52,270 nt of DNA from contig NZ_VJZT01000017.1 of the NCBI RefSeq assembly GCF_007097245.1, positions 12,865-65,134 on the forward strand. Direction: 5' to 3'. The notes under the pieces were generated by a model. That model had not been told where the DNA came from and did not search any database. It saw only the letters and a program-made list of their open reading frames with translations. A program made the translations under genes and the position numbers. This stretch comes from Flavobacterium restrictum (GTDB lineage Bacteria > Bacteroidota > Bacteroidia > Flavobacteriales > Flavobacteriaceae). Positions 27,260 to 34,929 of the stretch are shown in pieces (positions within the stretch are counted from its first letter, which is position 1; the number at the start of each line of letters is the position of its first letter).

Positions 27260-27727
27260 TTAGGAATGGTTTGCCATCAATTTTTCGGCAATTACCTCGC
27301 AGGCTTCGTCTAGCATGCCGTAAATAATGTTGAATCCGTTGGTCAGTCCAAAATAAGGATCGGGAACATCTACGTTTTCATCTGGAAACAAAACATTCAA
27401 AATGAGTTGTACTTTGTTTTTTTGGATTTCATTTTCGGCCAATGCGATAACATTGTCATAATTAGAATTGTCCATGACGTAAATATAATCGAATTCTTCG
27501 AAATCTTTTTGGGTAAATTGTCGTCCTTTTTGATTGGAAATAGTCAATCCATTTTTTTTGGCTACTGCGATAGAACGCTCATCAGGTGCATGACCAATAT
27601 GCCAAGAACCGGTTCCTGCCGAGTCAACTGTGAATTTGTCTTTTGGTAATTTTGAAGCAAGAATGCCTTCTGCCAACGGTGAACGGCAAATATTTCCCAA
27701 ACAAACCATTAGGATTTTTATGGACAT
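27260..27727 (-). CDS. Low-molecular-weight protein-tyrosine phosphatase
   Basis: A 155-aa cysteine phosphatase. The P-loop 'VCLGNICRS' contains nucleophile Cys9 and Arg15 (CX5R), and the acid Asp lies in 'DVPDPYF' at about 119-125. It removes phosphate from tyrosine in proteins, often exopolysaccharide kinases, or from small molecules. It follows dnaA by 7 bp and is likely co-transcribed. Confidence 0.92.
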   Translation of the reverse strand: MSIKILMVCLGNICRSPLAEGILASKLPKDKFTVDSAGTGSWHIGHAPDERSIAVAKKNGLTISNQKGRQFTQKDFEEFDYIYVMDNSNYDNVIALAENEIQKNKVQLILNVLFPDENVDVPDPYFGLTNGFNIIYGMLDEACEVIAEKLMANHS

Positions 27728-27734
27728 GAGGCGT

Positions 27735-29162
27735 TTAAAGCGTTAATTTAGAATTGATATCGTCGACAAATTTTTTGAATTGTTTGTCTGTAGCAACAAG
27801 ATTATCCACGGTTTTACAAGCGTGTAATACGGTTGCATGGTCGCGATCGCCTATTTGAGACCCAATATTGGCTAACGAAGCTTTGGTAAATTTTTTGGCA
27901 AAAAACATCGCTAATTGTCGGGCTTGTACCACGTGTCGTTTTCTAGTTTTGGATTGTAAGGTTTCTAAATCCAATTGGAAATAATCCGAAACAATTTTTT
28001 GAATGTAGTCGATAGAAATTTCGCGTTTTACATTCTTCACAAATTTTTCGACAACGCTTTTGGCCAGTTCAATAGTGACTTCTTTTTTGTTGAAAGAGGA
28101 TTGTGCAATCAAAGAAATAATAGCACCTTCTAGTTCCCGAACATTCGATTTGATATTGCGAGCAACATATTCGATGATTTCATCAGGGATTTCTACACCA
28201 TCACGGTACAAAATATTCTTAAGGATCGAAATTCTAGTTTCGTAATCTGGTTGGTGCAACTCGGCTGATAATCCCCATTTGAAACGAGACAATAAGCGTT
28301 GCTCAATATCTTGCATGTCAACAGGGGCTTTGTCCGAGGTCAGGATAACTTGTTTACCGTTTTGATGCAAGTAGTTAAAAATGTGAAAAAACACATCTTG
28401 AGTTCCTGATTTTCCGGATAAAAACTGCACATCATCAATAATCAATACGTCAATTAATTGGTAAAAATGAATAAAATCATTTCTATTATTTTTCTTAACG
28501 GAATCAATGTATTGTTGGGTAAAAATTTCTGCCGAAATGTATAAAACGGTTTTTTCAGGGTATTTATCTTTGATTTCCACACCAATGGCGTGGGCTAAAT
28601 GCGTTTTTCCTAATCCTACACCACCAAAAATCAATAAGGGATTAAAGGAGGTACCACCCGGTTTATTAGCAACTGCCATACCGGCTGAACGAGCCAGTCT
28701 ATTGGAATCTCCTTCCAAGAAATTGTCAAAACTATAATTGGCATTTAATTGAGATTCGATTTTAAGATTGCGAATACCAGGAATTACAAAAGGATTTTTT
28801 AGTTCAGGATTCAAGTTTTTGAATGGTGCGTCCACTTCTTGGGGCTTCATAGGAACTCTATTGGCACTTGGTAATTGTTCCGTAAACGGTTGTTTGTTGC
28901 CATAAGTGTTCTCCATTTTAATTTTATAGAGTAACTTTGCATTTTTACCAAGTTCTTTTGTCAAGGCTACTTTTAATAATTTGACATAGTGTTCTTCCAA
29001 CCATTCGTAGAAAAATTTACTAGGTACTTGAATATATAATGCATTATCGGTAAGTTCAACTGATTTGATTGGCTCGAACCAAGTCTTGTAAGCTTGATCC
29101 TGAATGTTGTCTTTTATAAAAGACAAACAGTTTTCCCATACTGATTGAGCAGTTTTGTTCAT
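27735..29162 (-). CDS. dnaA: Chromosomal replication initiator DnaA
   Basis: AAA+ ATPase that opens the replication origin, 475 aa. The start at 29162 (MNKTAQSVWENCLSFIKDN) gives the conserved domain I; the frame extends to 29243 without homology. Domain I is ~1-85 and the linker ~85-135. The AAA+ core has Walker A 'GGVGLGKTHLAHA' and Walker B 'LIIDDVQFL', and domain IV the DnaA signature 'IGDRDHATVLHACKTV' for DnaA-box binding. One DnaA-box-like sequence lies in the upstream gap. The next gene downstream is the phosphatase gene, 7 bp away. Confidence 0.97.
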   Translation of the reverse strand: MNKTAQSVWENCLSFIKDNIQDQAYKTWFEPIKSVELTDNALYIQVPSKFFYEWLEEHYVKLLKVALTKELGKNAKLLYKIKMENTYGNKQPFTEQLPSANRVPMKPQEVDAPFKNLNPELKNPFVIPGIRNLKIESQLNANYSFDNFLEGDSNRLARSAGMAVANKPGGTSFNPLLIFGGVGLGKTHLAHAIGVEIKDKYPEKTVLYISAEIFTQQYIDSVKKNNRNDFIHFYQLIDVLIIDDVQFLSGKSGTQDVFFHIFNYLHQNGKQVILTSDKAPVDMQDIEQRLLSRFKWGLSAELHQPDYETRISILKNILYRDGVEIPDEIIEYVARNIKSNVRELEGAIISLIAQSSFNKKEVTIELAKSVVEKFVKNVKREISIDYIQKIVSDYFQLDLETLQSKTRKRHVVQARQLAMFFAKKFTKASLANIGSQIGDRDHATVLHACKTVDNLVATDKQFKKFVDDINSKLTL

Positions 29163-29246
29163 ATATTCGGTTAAATTATTTTTATTGGCAATTTTTATCT
29201 TACAAAAAAAAGAGGGTAGATTTCGTTTTTTTCGGGGTAACAAAAG

Positions 29247-29255
29247 TGTGAATAA
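29247..29255 (-). promoter_or_regulatory. DnaA-box-like sequence upstream of dnaA
   Basis: On the minus strand this reads TTATTCACA, one base from the classical TTATCCACA box. It lies 85 bp before the dnaA ATG, suited to autoregulation. It is single in this gap, so it does not by itself mark an origin. Confidence 0.45.
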
Positions 29256-29272
29256 TATTCTGTAAAAAAAAA

Positions 29273-29280
29273 TAATTTTG
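29273..29280 (+). promoter_or_regulatory. -7 element for the thioesterase gene
   Basis: TAATTTTG matches TAnnTTTG exactly, 67 bp before the ATG at 29347. No clear -33 TTG at the usual distance. Confidence 0.35.
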
Positions 29281-29346
29281 GCAATAATTTTATAAAATAT
29301 TGTTGTAAGGAGTGTTTTTTAATTTAAAATTTTTAATAAAAAAATA

Positions 29347-29751
29347 ATGAGAGATCATCAAATTCAAGTACGTGTTCGCTATTCCGAAACCGATCAAATG
29401 GGAGTCGTTTATCATGGGAATTACATCCCTTATTTCGAAATAGGTAGGGTCGAATGGCTTAGAAACAAAGGGGTTTCGTATAAGAGTATGGAAGAAAGTG
29501 GAATTGCCTTGCCAATTGTTTCTATGACTATAAATTATAAAAAATCAGCTCGTTATGATGAGTTGTTAACGGTTCATACTAAATTTAAAAGTCAGTCCTC
29601 TGTGAAGATAGAATTTGATTGTGCTATATATAATGAATTGAATGAGTTATTAACAACTGCCCAGTTTATTTTGGTTTTTGTGTCCTTAAAAACGGGTCGT
29701 CCTACAGCTCCACCAGATTACATTTTGGAATTGTTAAAAACATTGGAATAA
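29347..29751 (+). CDS. YbgC/4-hydroxybenzoyl-CoA-type acyl-CoA thioesterase
   Basis: A 134-aa hot-dog-fold thioesterase that hydrolyses acyl-CoA. The conserved 'VRYSETDQMGVVYHGNYIPYFEIGRVEWLR' region contains the catalytic Asp (TDQMG) and the His-Gly-Asn motif. Cytoplasmic, probably acting as a homotetramer. It is divergent from dnaA. The substrate (short-chain or hydroxybenzoyl-CoA) cannot be told. Confidence 0.9.
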   Translation: MRDHQIQVRVRYSETDQMGVVYHGNYIPYFEIGRVEWLRNKGVSYKSMEESGIALPIVSMTINYKKSARYDELLTVHTKFKSQSSVKIEFDCAIYNELNELLTTAQFILVFVSLKTGRPTAPPDYILELLKTLE

Positions 29752-29780
29752 AGGTGTAATATCGTAAAATTTAAGGCTAA

Positions 29781-30401
29781 TTATAGTTTTTTTATCTCTA
29801 TTTCAAACATCAAATTGAAAGTGTCGAATACTATTTCGGCATTTTTTTTTCGTGTTTTGAGCTCAATTTTTCCAAAAGGAAACCCCGAATCAGCGTTTAA
29901 TTCCATTTCTTGGGTCACAATGTCCAGCTTTTTTTCTTTGATTACCCGCATGACTTTATTCATATTTTTATAATCAAAAGTAACTGTAAAGTGTTCATCA
30001 ATCGTTTTCTCTATGATTTCGCATTGCGCTAGGGTGAGTAGCGCAGTAGTTCTGTAGGCGGCAATCAATCCGCCAACGCCCAGTTTTACACCGCCAAAAA
30101 TACGTACCACAACCACAAGCACATTGGTAACCAAAAAAGACTGAATTTGTCCATAAATAGGCATTCCTGCCGTATTGCTGGGTTCGCCATCGTCATTGGC
30201 TCGGTAGGAAACGGTTGCGGTCCCAATTTGGTACGCATAACAATAATGTCCCGCATTGGGATGAATTTTTTTGAGCTGTTCTAGAATGGGTTTTACGTCC
30301 TCTTCGGTTTGAATGGGGAATGCGTAACCAAAGAATTTACTGTTTTTTTCTTTGAATAACACTTCTTCCGATGGGAATGCTATGGTTTTAAAGGTGTCCA
30401 T
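29781..30401 (-). CDS. YigZ/IMPACT-family protein (UPF0029)
   Basis: A 206-aa protein from the ATG at 30401 (MDTFKTIAFPSEEVLFKEKNS). The upstream in-frame start at 30434 would read through an (AATTTC)-type repeat. The IMPACT N-terminal domain is at ~15-120: 'HPNAGHYCYAYQIG', 'NDDGEPSNTAGMPIYGQIQ' and 'VVVVRIFGGVKLGVGGLIAAYRTTA'. The C-terminal ferredoxin-like DUF1949 region follows. The family has RNA/translation-linked proteins, but the biochemical role is uncertain. Confidence 0.9.
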   Translation of the reverse strand: MDTFKTIAFPSEEVLFKEKNSKFFGYAFPIQTEEDVKPILEQLKKIHPNAGHYCYAYQIGTATVSYRANDDGEPSNTAGMPIYGQIQSFLVTNVLVVVVRIFGGVKLGVGGLIAAYRTTALLTLAQCEIIEKTIDEHFTVTFDYKNMNKVMRVIKEKKLDIVTQEMELNADSGFPFGKIELKTRKKNAEIVFDTFNLMFEIEIKKL

Positions 30402-30417
30402 TTTTTTTGAGTCAAAA

Positions 30418-30595
30418 GTCAATTTCAATTTCAAAAGTCAATTTCAAAAGTTAAAAATCAAGCACAATTTCAAAAATTAATAGTGTAATTGTGAAGTGGT
30501 GCTTTTTTAAATTCGTTTACGCTTTGATTTTTACTATTATTAGTTGAAATTGATTTTCCTGTTTTCGTTTGAAATTGAAATTGAAATTGAAATTG
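30418..30595. repeat. Hexanucleotide GAAATT repeats in inverted arrangement
   Basis: Four uninterrupted GAAATT units lie at 30571-30594, and the complementary CAATTTC motif recurs three times at about 30418-30447, so the two ends of this intergenic gap can pair. They lie between two minus-strand genes. They are likely slippage-prone simple repeats. Confidence 0.7.
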
Positions 30596-30605
30596 ATTTT
30601 TGGCA

Positions 30606-31208
30606 TTATATCATTTTTTTATCAAATAAATCCACGACATCTTCCGTGCCTACCTGTAAATTCCAAACGTGAATGCCTAGGCTTTGAGCGGCATCGGTAT
30701 TTTCTTTTTTGTCATCCACAAATAAGGTTCTTTTGGGCGATAATTCGTGTTTGTTTAGGACATAATTGTAAATGGCAACATCGGGTTTTCGCATGCCAAT
30801 TTCGAACGAAAAATATACTTTTTCAAAGCATTGGTAAAAAGCACTGTAAAACGAAATCCCCACTTTTTGTTCAAAAGTCGTGATGTGAATCGCATCGGTA
30901 TTGCTCAATAAAAACAAGCGGTATTTTTTGGAAAGCATTTGCAAAAACTCCAATCGGTACAGCGGAAAATCAAGCAATATGGCATTCCAAGCCACTAGAA
31001 TTTCGTCGATTGTGGCGTTTGGCATTTGTTTTTTAAACCCATTTAGAAACCCTTCCTCGGAAATTTCGCCTTTTTCAAAAGCTAAATTTAGAGTGTTCAA
31101 CTCATCATTCCATTCCTTCAATCCTAATTTTTGCAAGCCATCAAGGGTTGCTTGCTTGTCAAGATTGATAAAAATATCGCCAAAATCAAAAATTATTGTG
31201 TTAATCAT
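30606..31208 (-). CDS. HAD-superfamily hydrolase (subfamily IA)
   Basis: A 200-aa haloacid-dehalogenase-like phosphatase. Motif I is 'FDFGDIFIN' (Asp nucleophile, DxGD form), motif II 'LLSNTD', motif III the Lys in 'GMRKPD', and motif IV 'LFVDDKKENTDAA'. The cap lies between motifs I and II. It resembles YihX-like sugar phosphatases. The gene overlaps the end of ribD by 8 bp, so the two are co-transcribed; it could supply the missing dephosphorylation step of riboflavin synthesis (an HAD enzyme acts there in other bacteria), but this is inference from context. Confidence 0.88.
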   Translation of the reverse strand: MINTIIFDFGDIFINLDKQATLDGLQKLGLKEWNDELNTLNLAFEKGEISEEGFLNGFKKQMPNATIDEILVAWNAILLDFPLYRLEFLQMLSKKYRLFLLSNTDAIHITTFEQKVGISFYSAFYQCFEKVYFSFEIGMRKPDVAIYNYVLNKHELSPKRTLFVDDKKENTDAAQSLGIHVWNLQVGTEDVVDLFDKKMI

Positions 31209-32244
31209 GATTGCTAATTATTTGGAGTTCGTCGTCTAGAATGGTATGTTTTTGGGTATTGCCTTTGGGTACTTCTGGGGCTTTGATTCCTGTTTTAAAT
31301 TCTTTTTTTCCAATAAAAACTCGTGCTTCATCCCAAATATTGGCTGCTAAAAAAGTATTTAGAAGTTGTGTTCCTCCCTCAATAAGCACCGATTGTATTT
31401 GGTACTGATACAACACCTCTAATATTTGTGGTACTGTATTTTGTTCAAAATCAATCGTTTCAAAGATAGTGTTTTCTTGGTTGAATAGTATTTCTTGCTT
31501 CGTAAAAATAATTGTTTGCGTCTGATTGTCAAATATATGACTTGATTTTGGGATTCTGTTATGCTGATCCAGCACCAACCGAATGGGATTTTTGCCGCTC
31601 CAATCCCGAGTATTTAATTTGGGATTGTCGTCAATTGCGGTTTGCGTTCCTACAAGAATCGCTTGCTCTTCGCTTCGCCATTTATGTACCAATTGCCTCG
31701 AAATGGGATTCGTAATCCAAACGGGTTTGATTTCATCCTTAACTAAAGGAGCAATAAATCCGTCTTGACTTTGTGCCCATTTTAGGATAATGTAGGGGCG
31801 TTTTTTTTCGTGAAAAGTAAAAAAGCGTTTGTTGCTTTCGTAACAATCCGCTTCGAGTACCCCAACGGTCACCCGTGTGCCCGATTCCCGTAGTTTTTGA
31901 ATCCCTTTTCCAGCTACTTTTATATTCGTGTCTAGAATGCCCACCACCACATTTGGGATTTTGTATTGAATAATCAAATCGCAACAAGGCGGTGTTTTGC
32001 CAAAATGACTGCACGGTTCCAAACTCACATAAAGGGTAGCTTTCTCGAGCAACGTTTTGTCTTTGACTGCGTTTATGGCATTCACTTCGGCGTGTGATCC
32101 GCCATAAGGAGCCGTGTAGCCTTCGCCAATAATACAATCGTCAACAACAATTACGGCGCCAACAGAAGGATTGGGCATGGAGGCTGGCAACCCATTTCGG
32201 GCTAATTCCAGGCAGCGTTTCATGTATTTTTCGGGACTATTCAT
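31201..32244 (-). CDS. ribD: Bifunctional riboflavin biosynthesis deaminase/reductase RibD
   Basis: Catalyses the deaminase and reductase steps between GTP cyclohydrolase II product and 5-amino-6-ribitylaminouracil phosphate; 347 aa. The N-terminal zinc deaminase has His51-Ala-Glu53, Cys78 and Cys87 (PCSHFGKTPPC). The C-terminal reductase (about 150-347) has 'ILKWAQSQDGFIA' and 'VLIEGGTQLLNTF'. The start MNSPEKYMKRC matches the family. A perfect -7 element lies only 4 bp upstream of this ATG, so the transcript may be leaderless. The downstream HAD gene overlaps its end. Confidence 0.95.
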   Translation of the reverse strand: MNSPEKYMKRCLELARNGLPASMPNPSVGAVIVVDDCIIGEGYTAPYGGSHAEVNAINAVKDKTLLEKATLYVSLEPCSHFGKTPPCCDLIIQYKIPNVVVGILDTNIKVAGKGIQKLRESGTRVTVGVLEADCYESNKRFFTFHEKKRPYIILKWAQSQDGFIAPLVKDEIKPVWITNPISRQLVHKWRSEEQAILVGTQTAIDDNPKLNTRDWSGKNPIRLVLDQHNRIPKSSHIFDNQTQTIIFTKQEILFNQENTIFETIDFEQNTVPQILEVLYQYQIQSVLIEGGTQLLNTFLAANIWDEARVFIGKKEFKTGIKAPEVPKGNTQKHTILDDELQIISNHD

Positions 32245-32248
32245 GGTA

Positions 32249-32256
32249 CAAAAATA
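32249..32256 (-). promoter_or_regulatory. -7 element immediately upstream of ribD
   Basis: On the minus strand TATTTTTG (exact TAnnTTTG) ends 4 bp before the ribD ATG, predicting a start site at or inside the start codon. No TTG at standard spacing is evident. Confidence 0.35.
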
Positions 32257-32289
32257 CTATTTTTGAGTATCACATTTAGTTTCATTTCT

Positions 32290-32322
32290 TTGGAAAATAA
32301 CAATAAACTATTTCTATTTTTG
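32290..32322 (+). promoter_or_regulatory. Promoter of the GNAT gene
   Basis: TTG at 32290-32292 and TATTTTTG at 32315-32322 (exact -7) are separated by 22 bp. The predicted start is ~20 bp before the ATG at 32349. Confidence 0.5.
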
Positions 32323-32348
32323 TAGGGCACTAAACACGAGTGAAAAGT

Positions 32349-32834
32349 ATGGAAAATGCAGTCATTAGAAAAATAAAAAAAGAAGACAACCAAGCTGTTG
32401 CACAATTAATTCGGGATGTTTTTGATGAATTAAATATTCCAAAAGTGGGCACTGCTTATGAAGATCCGTATTTGGATTTGATGTTTGAGGAGTATAGCAA
32501 ACCAAAATCGGTTTATTTTGTGGTTGAAAAAGAGGGAATAATTATTGGATCGGCTGGAATTGCACCGCTAGAAAACGAGGAGGAGAGCATTTGTGAGTTG
32601 CAAAAAATGTATTTTTTGCCCCAAACTCGTGGATTAGGAATTGGTAGCCAAATGATGGCTATTTGTTTACAAGCTGCAAAAGATTTTGGTTTTCAGAAAT
32701 GTTATCTCGAGACGATGCCATTTATGCACGCCGCTCAAAAATTGTACAAAAAATCAGGTTTCAAATCCATTTGTTCGCCTATGGGAAGCACAGGGCATAC
32801 GAGTTGCCCAGTGTGGATGATTAAAGAGCTGTAG
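32349..32834 (+). CDS. GNAT-family N-acetyltransferase
   Basis: A 161-aa acetyltransferase starting 'MENAVIRKIKKEDNQAVAQLI'; GTG at 32340 would add three residues. The acetyl-CoA loop is 'LPQTRGLGIGSQMM' (Q/R-x-x-G-x-G/A), followed by 'AKDFGFQKCYLETM' and 'LYKKSGF'. Substrate unknown. It sits between ribD and lgt with its own promoter. Confidence 0.88.
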   Translation: MENAVIRKIKKEDNQAVAQLIRDVFDELNIPKVGTAYEDPYLDLMFEEYSKPKSVYFVVEKEGIIIGSAGIAPLENEEESICELQKMYFLPQTRGLGIGSQMMAICLQAAKDFGFQKCYLETMPFMHAAQKLYKKSGFKSICSPMGSTGHTSCPVWMIKEL

Positions 32835-32895
32835 CATTTAGTTGTGGCTAGTTTGCCAAAAAAAATCGTAGAAAATAGAAATTAATAAAAAAAAT

Positions 32896-33738
32896 ATGAT
32901 TGCATTATACATAAATTGGAATTTTGACTCTGAAATAATTAACATTTTTGGGTTTCCATTAAAATATTACGGTCTTTTATTTGGTTGTGGTTTACTTTTA
33001 AGCACTTATATCCTAAAAGGAATTTACAAAAAAGAAAACTTAAAAGATAATGCACATAAAGCATTGTTTGTATATGGAATAATTGGAATTTTTGTTGGGG
33101 CTAGACTTGGACATTGTTTATTTTATGACTTTGAATATTATTCGAAAAATATTTTAGAAATGTTTTTACCAATAAAAATAAATCAAATTGGAGAAATAAA
33201 ATTTGTTGGTTATAGCGGATTAGCAAGCCACGGGGGAACAATTGGACTAATTATTTCACTTTATTTATATTCAAAAAAATACGAAATAAAATATCTTAAA
33301 ATACTTGATTTAATTGCAATAGTTGCACCACTTGGAGCAACATTTATTAGACTTGCTAATTTAATGAACTCGGAAATGATTGGTAATCCAACTACAATGC
33401 CTTGGGCATTTATTTTCAGGAAAGTTGACAATATACCAAGACACCCAGCCCAACTTTATGAAGCAATCGCATATTTAATAATTTTCATTATAGTTTTTAC
33501 AGTTTACAAAACTGCAAGCATAAAGCTAGGAAATGGTTTTTTGTTTGGTTTAGCAATAACTTTAATTTTTACAATGAGAATTTTAATCGAGTTTGTAAAA
33601 ATAAATCAAGTGGAATTTGAAGATGGAATGAAATTAAATATGGGACAAATATTAAGTATTCCATTTGTAATAATCGGAATGTATTTTATGGAAAAAAATT
33701 TAATTAACAAAGAAACGGAACAAAAAACCAGCCACTAA
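32896..33738 (+). CDS. lgt: Prolipoprotein diacylglyceryl transferase
   Basis: Transfers diacylglycerol from phosphatidylglycerol to the lipobox Cys of prolipoproteins in the inner membrane; 280 aa with about seven helices. Signature residues: 'LASHGGTIG' (catalytic region), 'GATFIRLANLMNSEMIGNPT' with the conserved Arg and Asn, and 'RHPAQLYEA'. 'RILIEFVK' lies in helix 6-7. The gene is visibly more AT-rich than its neighbours (many ATA, AAA and TTA codons), and the stop runs into a sequence (ccgccgtttggcaatatgg) that I recall as a tail of accessory genes in this family, so it may be a transferred or second copy. Confidence 0.9.
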   Translation: MIALYINWNFDSEIINIFGFPLKYYGLLFGCGLLLSTYILKGIYKKENLKDNAHKALFVYGIIGIFVGARLGHCLFYDFEYYSKNILEMFLPIKINQIGEIKFVGYSGLASHGGTIGLIISLYLYSKKYEIKYLKILDLIAIVAPLGATFIRLANLMNSEMIGNPTTMPWAFIFRKVDNIPRHPAQLYEAIAYLIIFIIVFTVYKTASIKLGNGFLFGLAITLIFTMRILIEFVKINQVEFEDGMKLNMGQILSIPFVIIGMYFMEKNLINKETEQKTSH

Positions 33739-33980
33739 CCGCCGTTTGGCAATATGGTGGGTATAGGCTTAATTTGAAAATGGTTTTGTACTTGTGACAT
33801 TAGTGATTTACCGAAAGTTTATGCTTCCTTAATCCGATACATCGCCAAGCAGTCAAGCGGTTTACTAGAAATACAATACAAGGATAACTGCAAATTACAC
33901 CAAGTAACATTTCTTAAAATCATTTTAATTTCTGCTTAAAAAATATGCGCACAAGCCGCAATAGCAGTACAAAAAAACAT

Positions 33981-34002
33981 AGAAATCAAGGATTTGATTT
34001 CT
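33981..34002. repeat. Perfect inverted repeat just upstream of prmC
   Basis: Arms agaaatcaa (33981-33989) and ttgatttct (33994-34002) with a 4-nt loop, 17 bp before the prmC ATG. It could be an operator or a weak RNA hairpin. The rest of the 280-bp gap 33739-34018 contains no gene I can recognise. Confidence 0.45.
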
Positions 34003-34018
34003 GACAAGAAAGTAAAAC

Positions 34019-34873
34019 ATGAAAATAAAACACTATAAATCTCAATTTATTCAAGAACTCACGCCAATTTACGATGCTGGCGAGGCCGAAAGTTTTTTCT
34101 ATTTAATTTTGGAACAAAAACAGCAGTTAAAGCGAATTGATTTGGCTTTGAATCCTGAATTGTGTTTTTCGGAGGCCGAGATTACGGTTTGGAATTCGAT
34201 TTTAGAAGCTTTAAAACAAGAAATTCCAGTGCAATATGTACTCGGTACAACTAGTTTTTATGGATTGGATTTTGAAGTCAATCCAGCAGTTTTGATTCCA
34301 AGACCCGAAACCGAAGAGCTGGTAGCATGGATTATTGAAAGTCAAAAGGGAAGAGCTAAAACTGAAAAATTAAAAATCCTAGATATTGGTACTGGGAGCG
34401 GTTGCATCGCTATTGCGCTAGCCAAAAACCTTACTAATGCGGCTGTTTTTGCCATTGATGTCTCGGAATTGGCATTGGCAACAGCCCAAAAAAACGCAGG
34501 CAACAATGCGGTAAACGTTACTTTTCTTTCCAAAAATATTCTGGAAACCGATGATTTAGAACAAGAATTTCAAATTATCGTTTCGAATCCGCCGTACGTA
34601 CGCCATTTAGAAAAAGTAGCAATCAAGAAAAATGTTTTGGACTACGAACCGCATTTGGCTCTTTTTGTAGGCGATGATGATGCGCTTGTTTTTTATAAAA
34701 AAATAGCCCAATTAGCCCAAATCAATCTCTCGAAAAAGGGACAATTGTTTTTCGAAATCAATCAGTATTTAGGAAAAGAAACGGTTGATTTACTTGAAAA
34801 AATGAATTTCAAAAACATTCAATTAAAACAAGATATTTATGGGAACGACAGGATGATTAGCGCCTATTTTTGA
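34019..34873 (+). CDS. prmC: Release factor glutamine methyltransferase PrmC
   Basis: Methylates the Gln of the GGQ motif in peptide release factors; 284 aa. The N-terminal helical domain (1-75) precedes 'VQYVLGTTSFYGLDFEVNPAVLIPRPETE', the SAM motif 'LKILDIGTGSGCIAIALA' and the catalytic NPPY motif in 'VSNPPYVR'. Cytoplasmic. It stands after the lgt gene with 280 bp between them. Confidence 0.94.
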   Translation: MKIKHYKSQFIQELTPIYDAGEAESFFYLILEQKQQLKRIDLALNPELCFSEAEITVWNSILEALKQEIPVQYVLGTTSFYGLDFEVNPAVLIPRPETEELVAWIIESQKGRAKTEKLKILDIGTGSGCIAIALAKNLTNAAVFAIDVSELALATAQKNAGNNAVNVTFLSKNILETDDLEQEFQIIVSNPPYVRHLEKVAIKKNVLDYEPHLALFVGDDDALVFYKKIAQLAQINLSKKGQLFFEINQYLGKETVDLLEKMNFKNIQLKQDIYGNDRMISAYF

Positions 34874-34929
34874 TTATTTTTAGCTATTTTTTTAGTAAAA
34901 ACACAAAAAAAAGATTGCTAAATCCTACT

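Noticed and set aside
29163..29346. Replication origin oriC
   Set aside because: Only one DnaA-box-like site and no cluster of boxes; AT-richness alone is not evidence in this genome.
32896..33800. Integron gene cassette with attC site after lgt
   Set aside because: The tail does not show the paired RYYYAAC and GTTRRRY core sites and no integrase is present.
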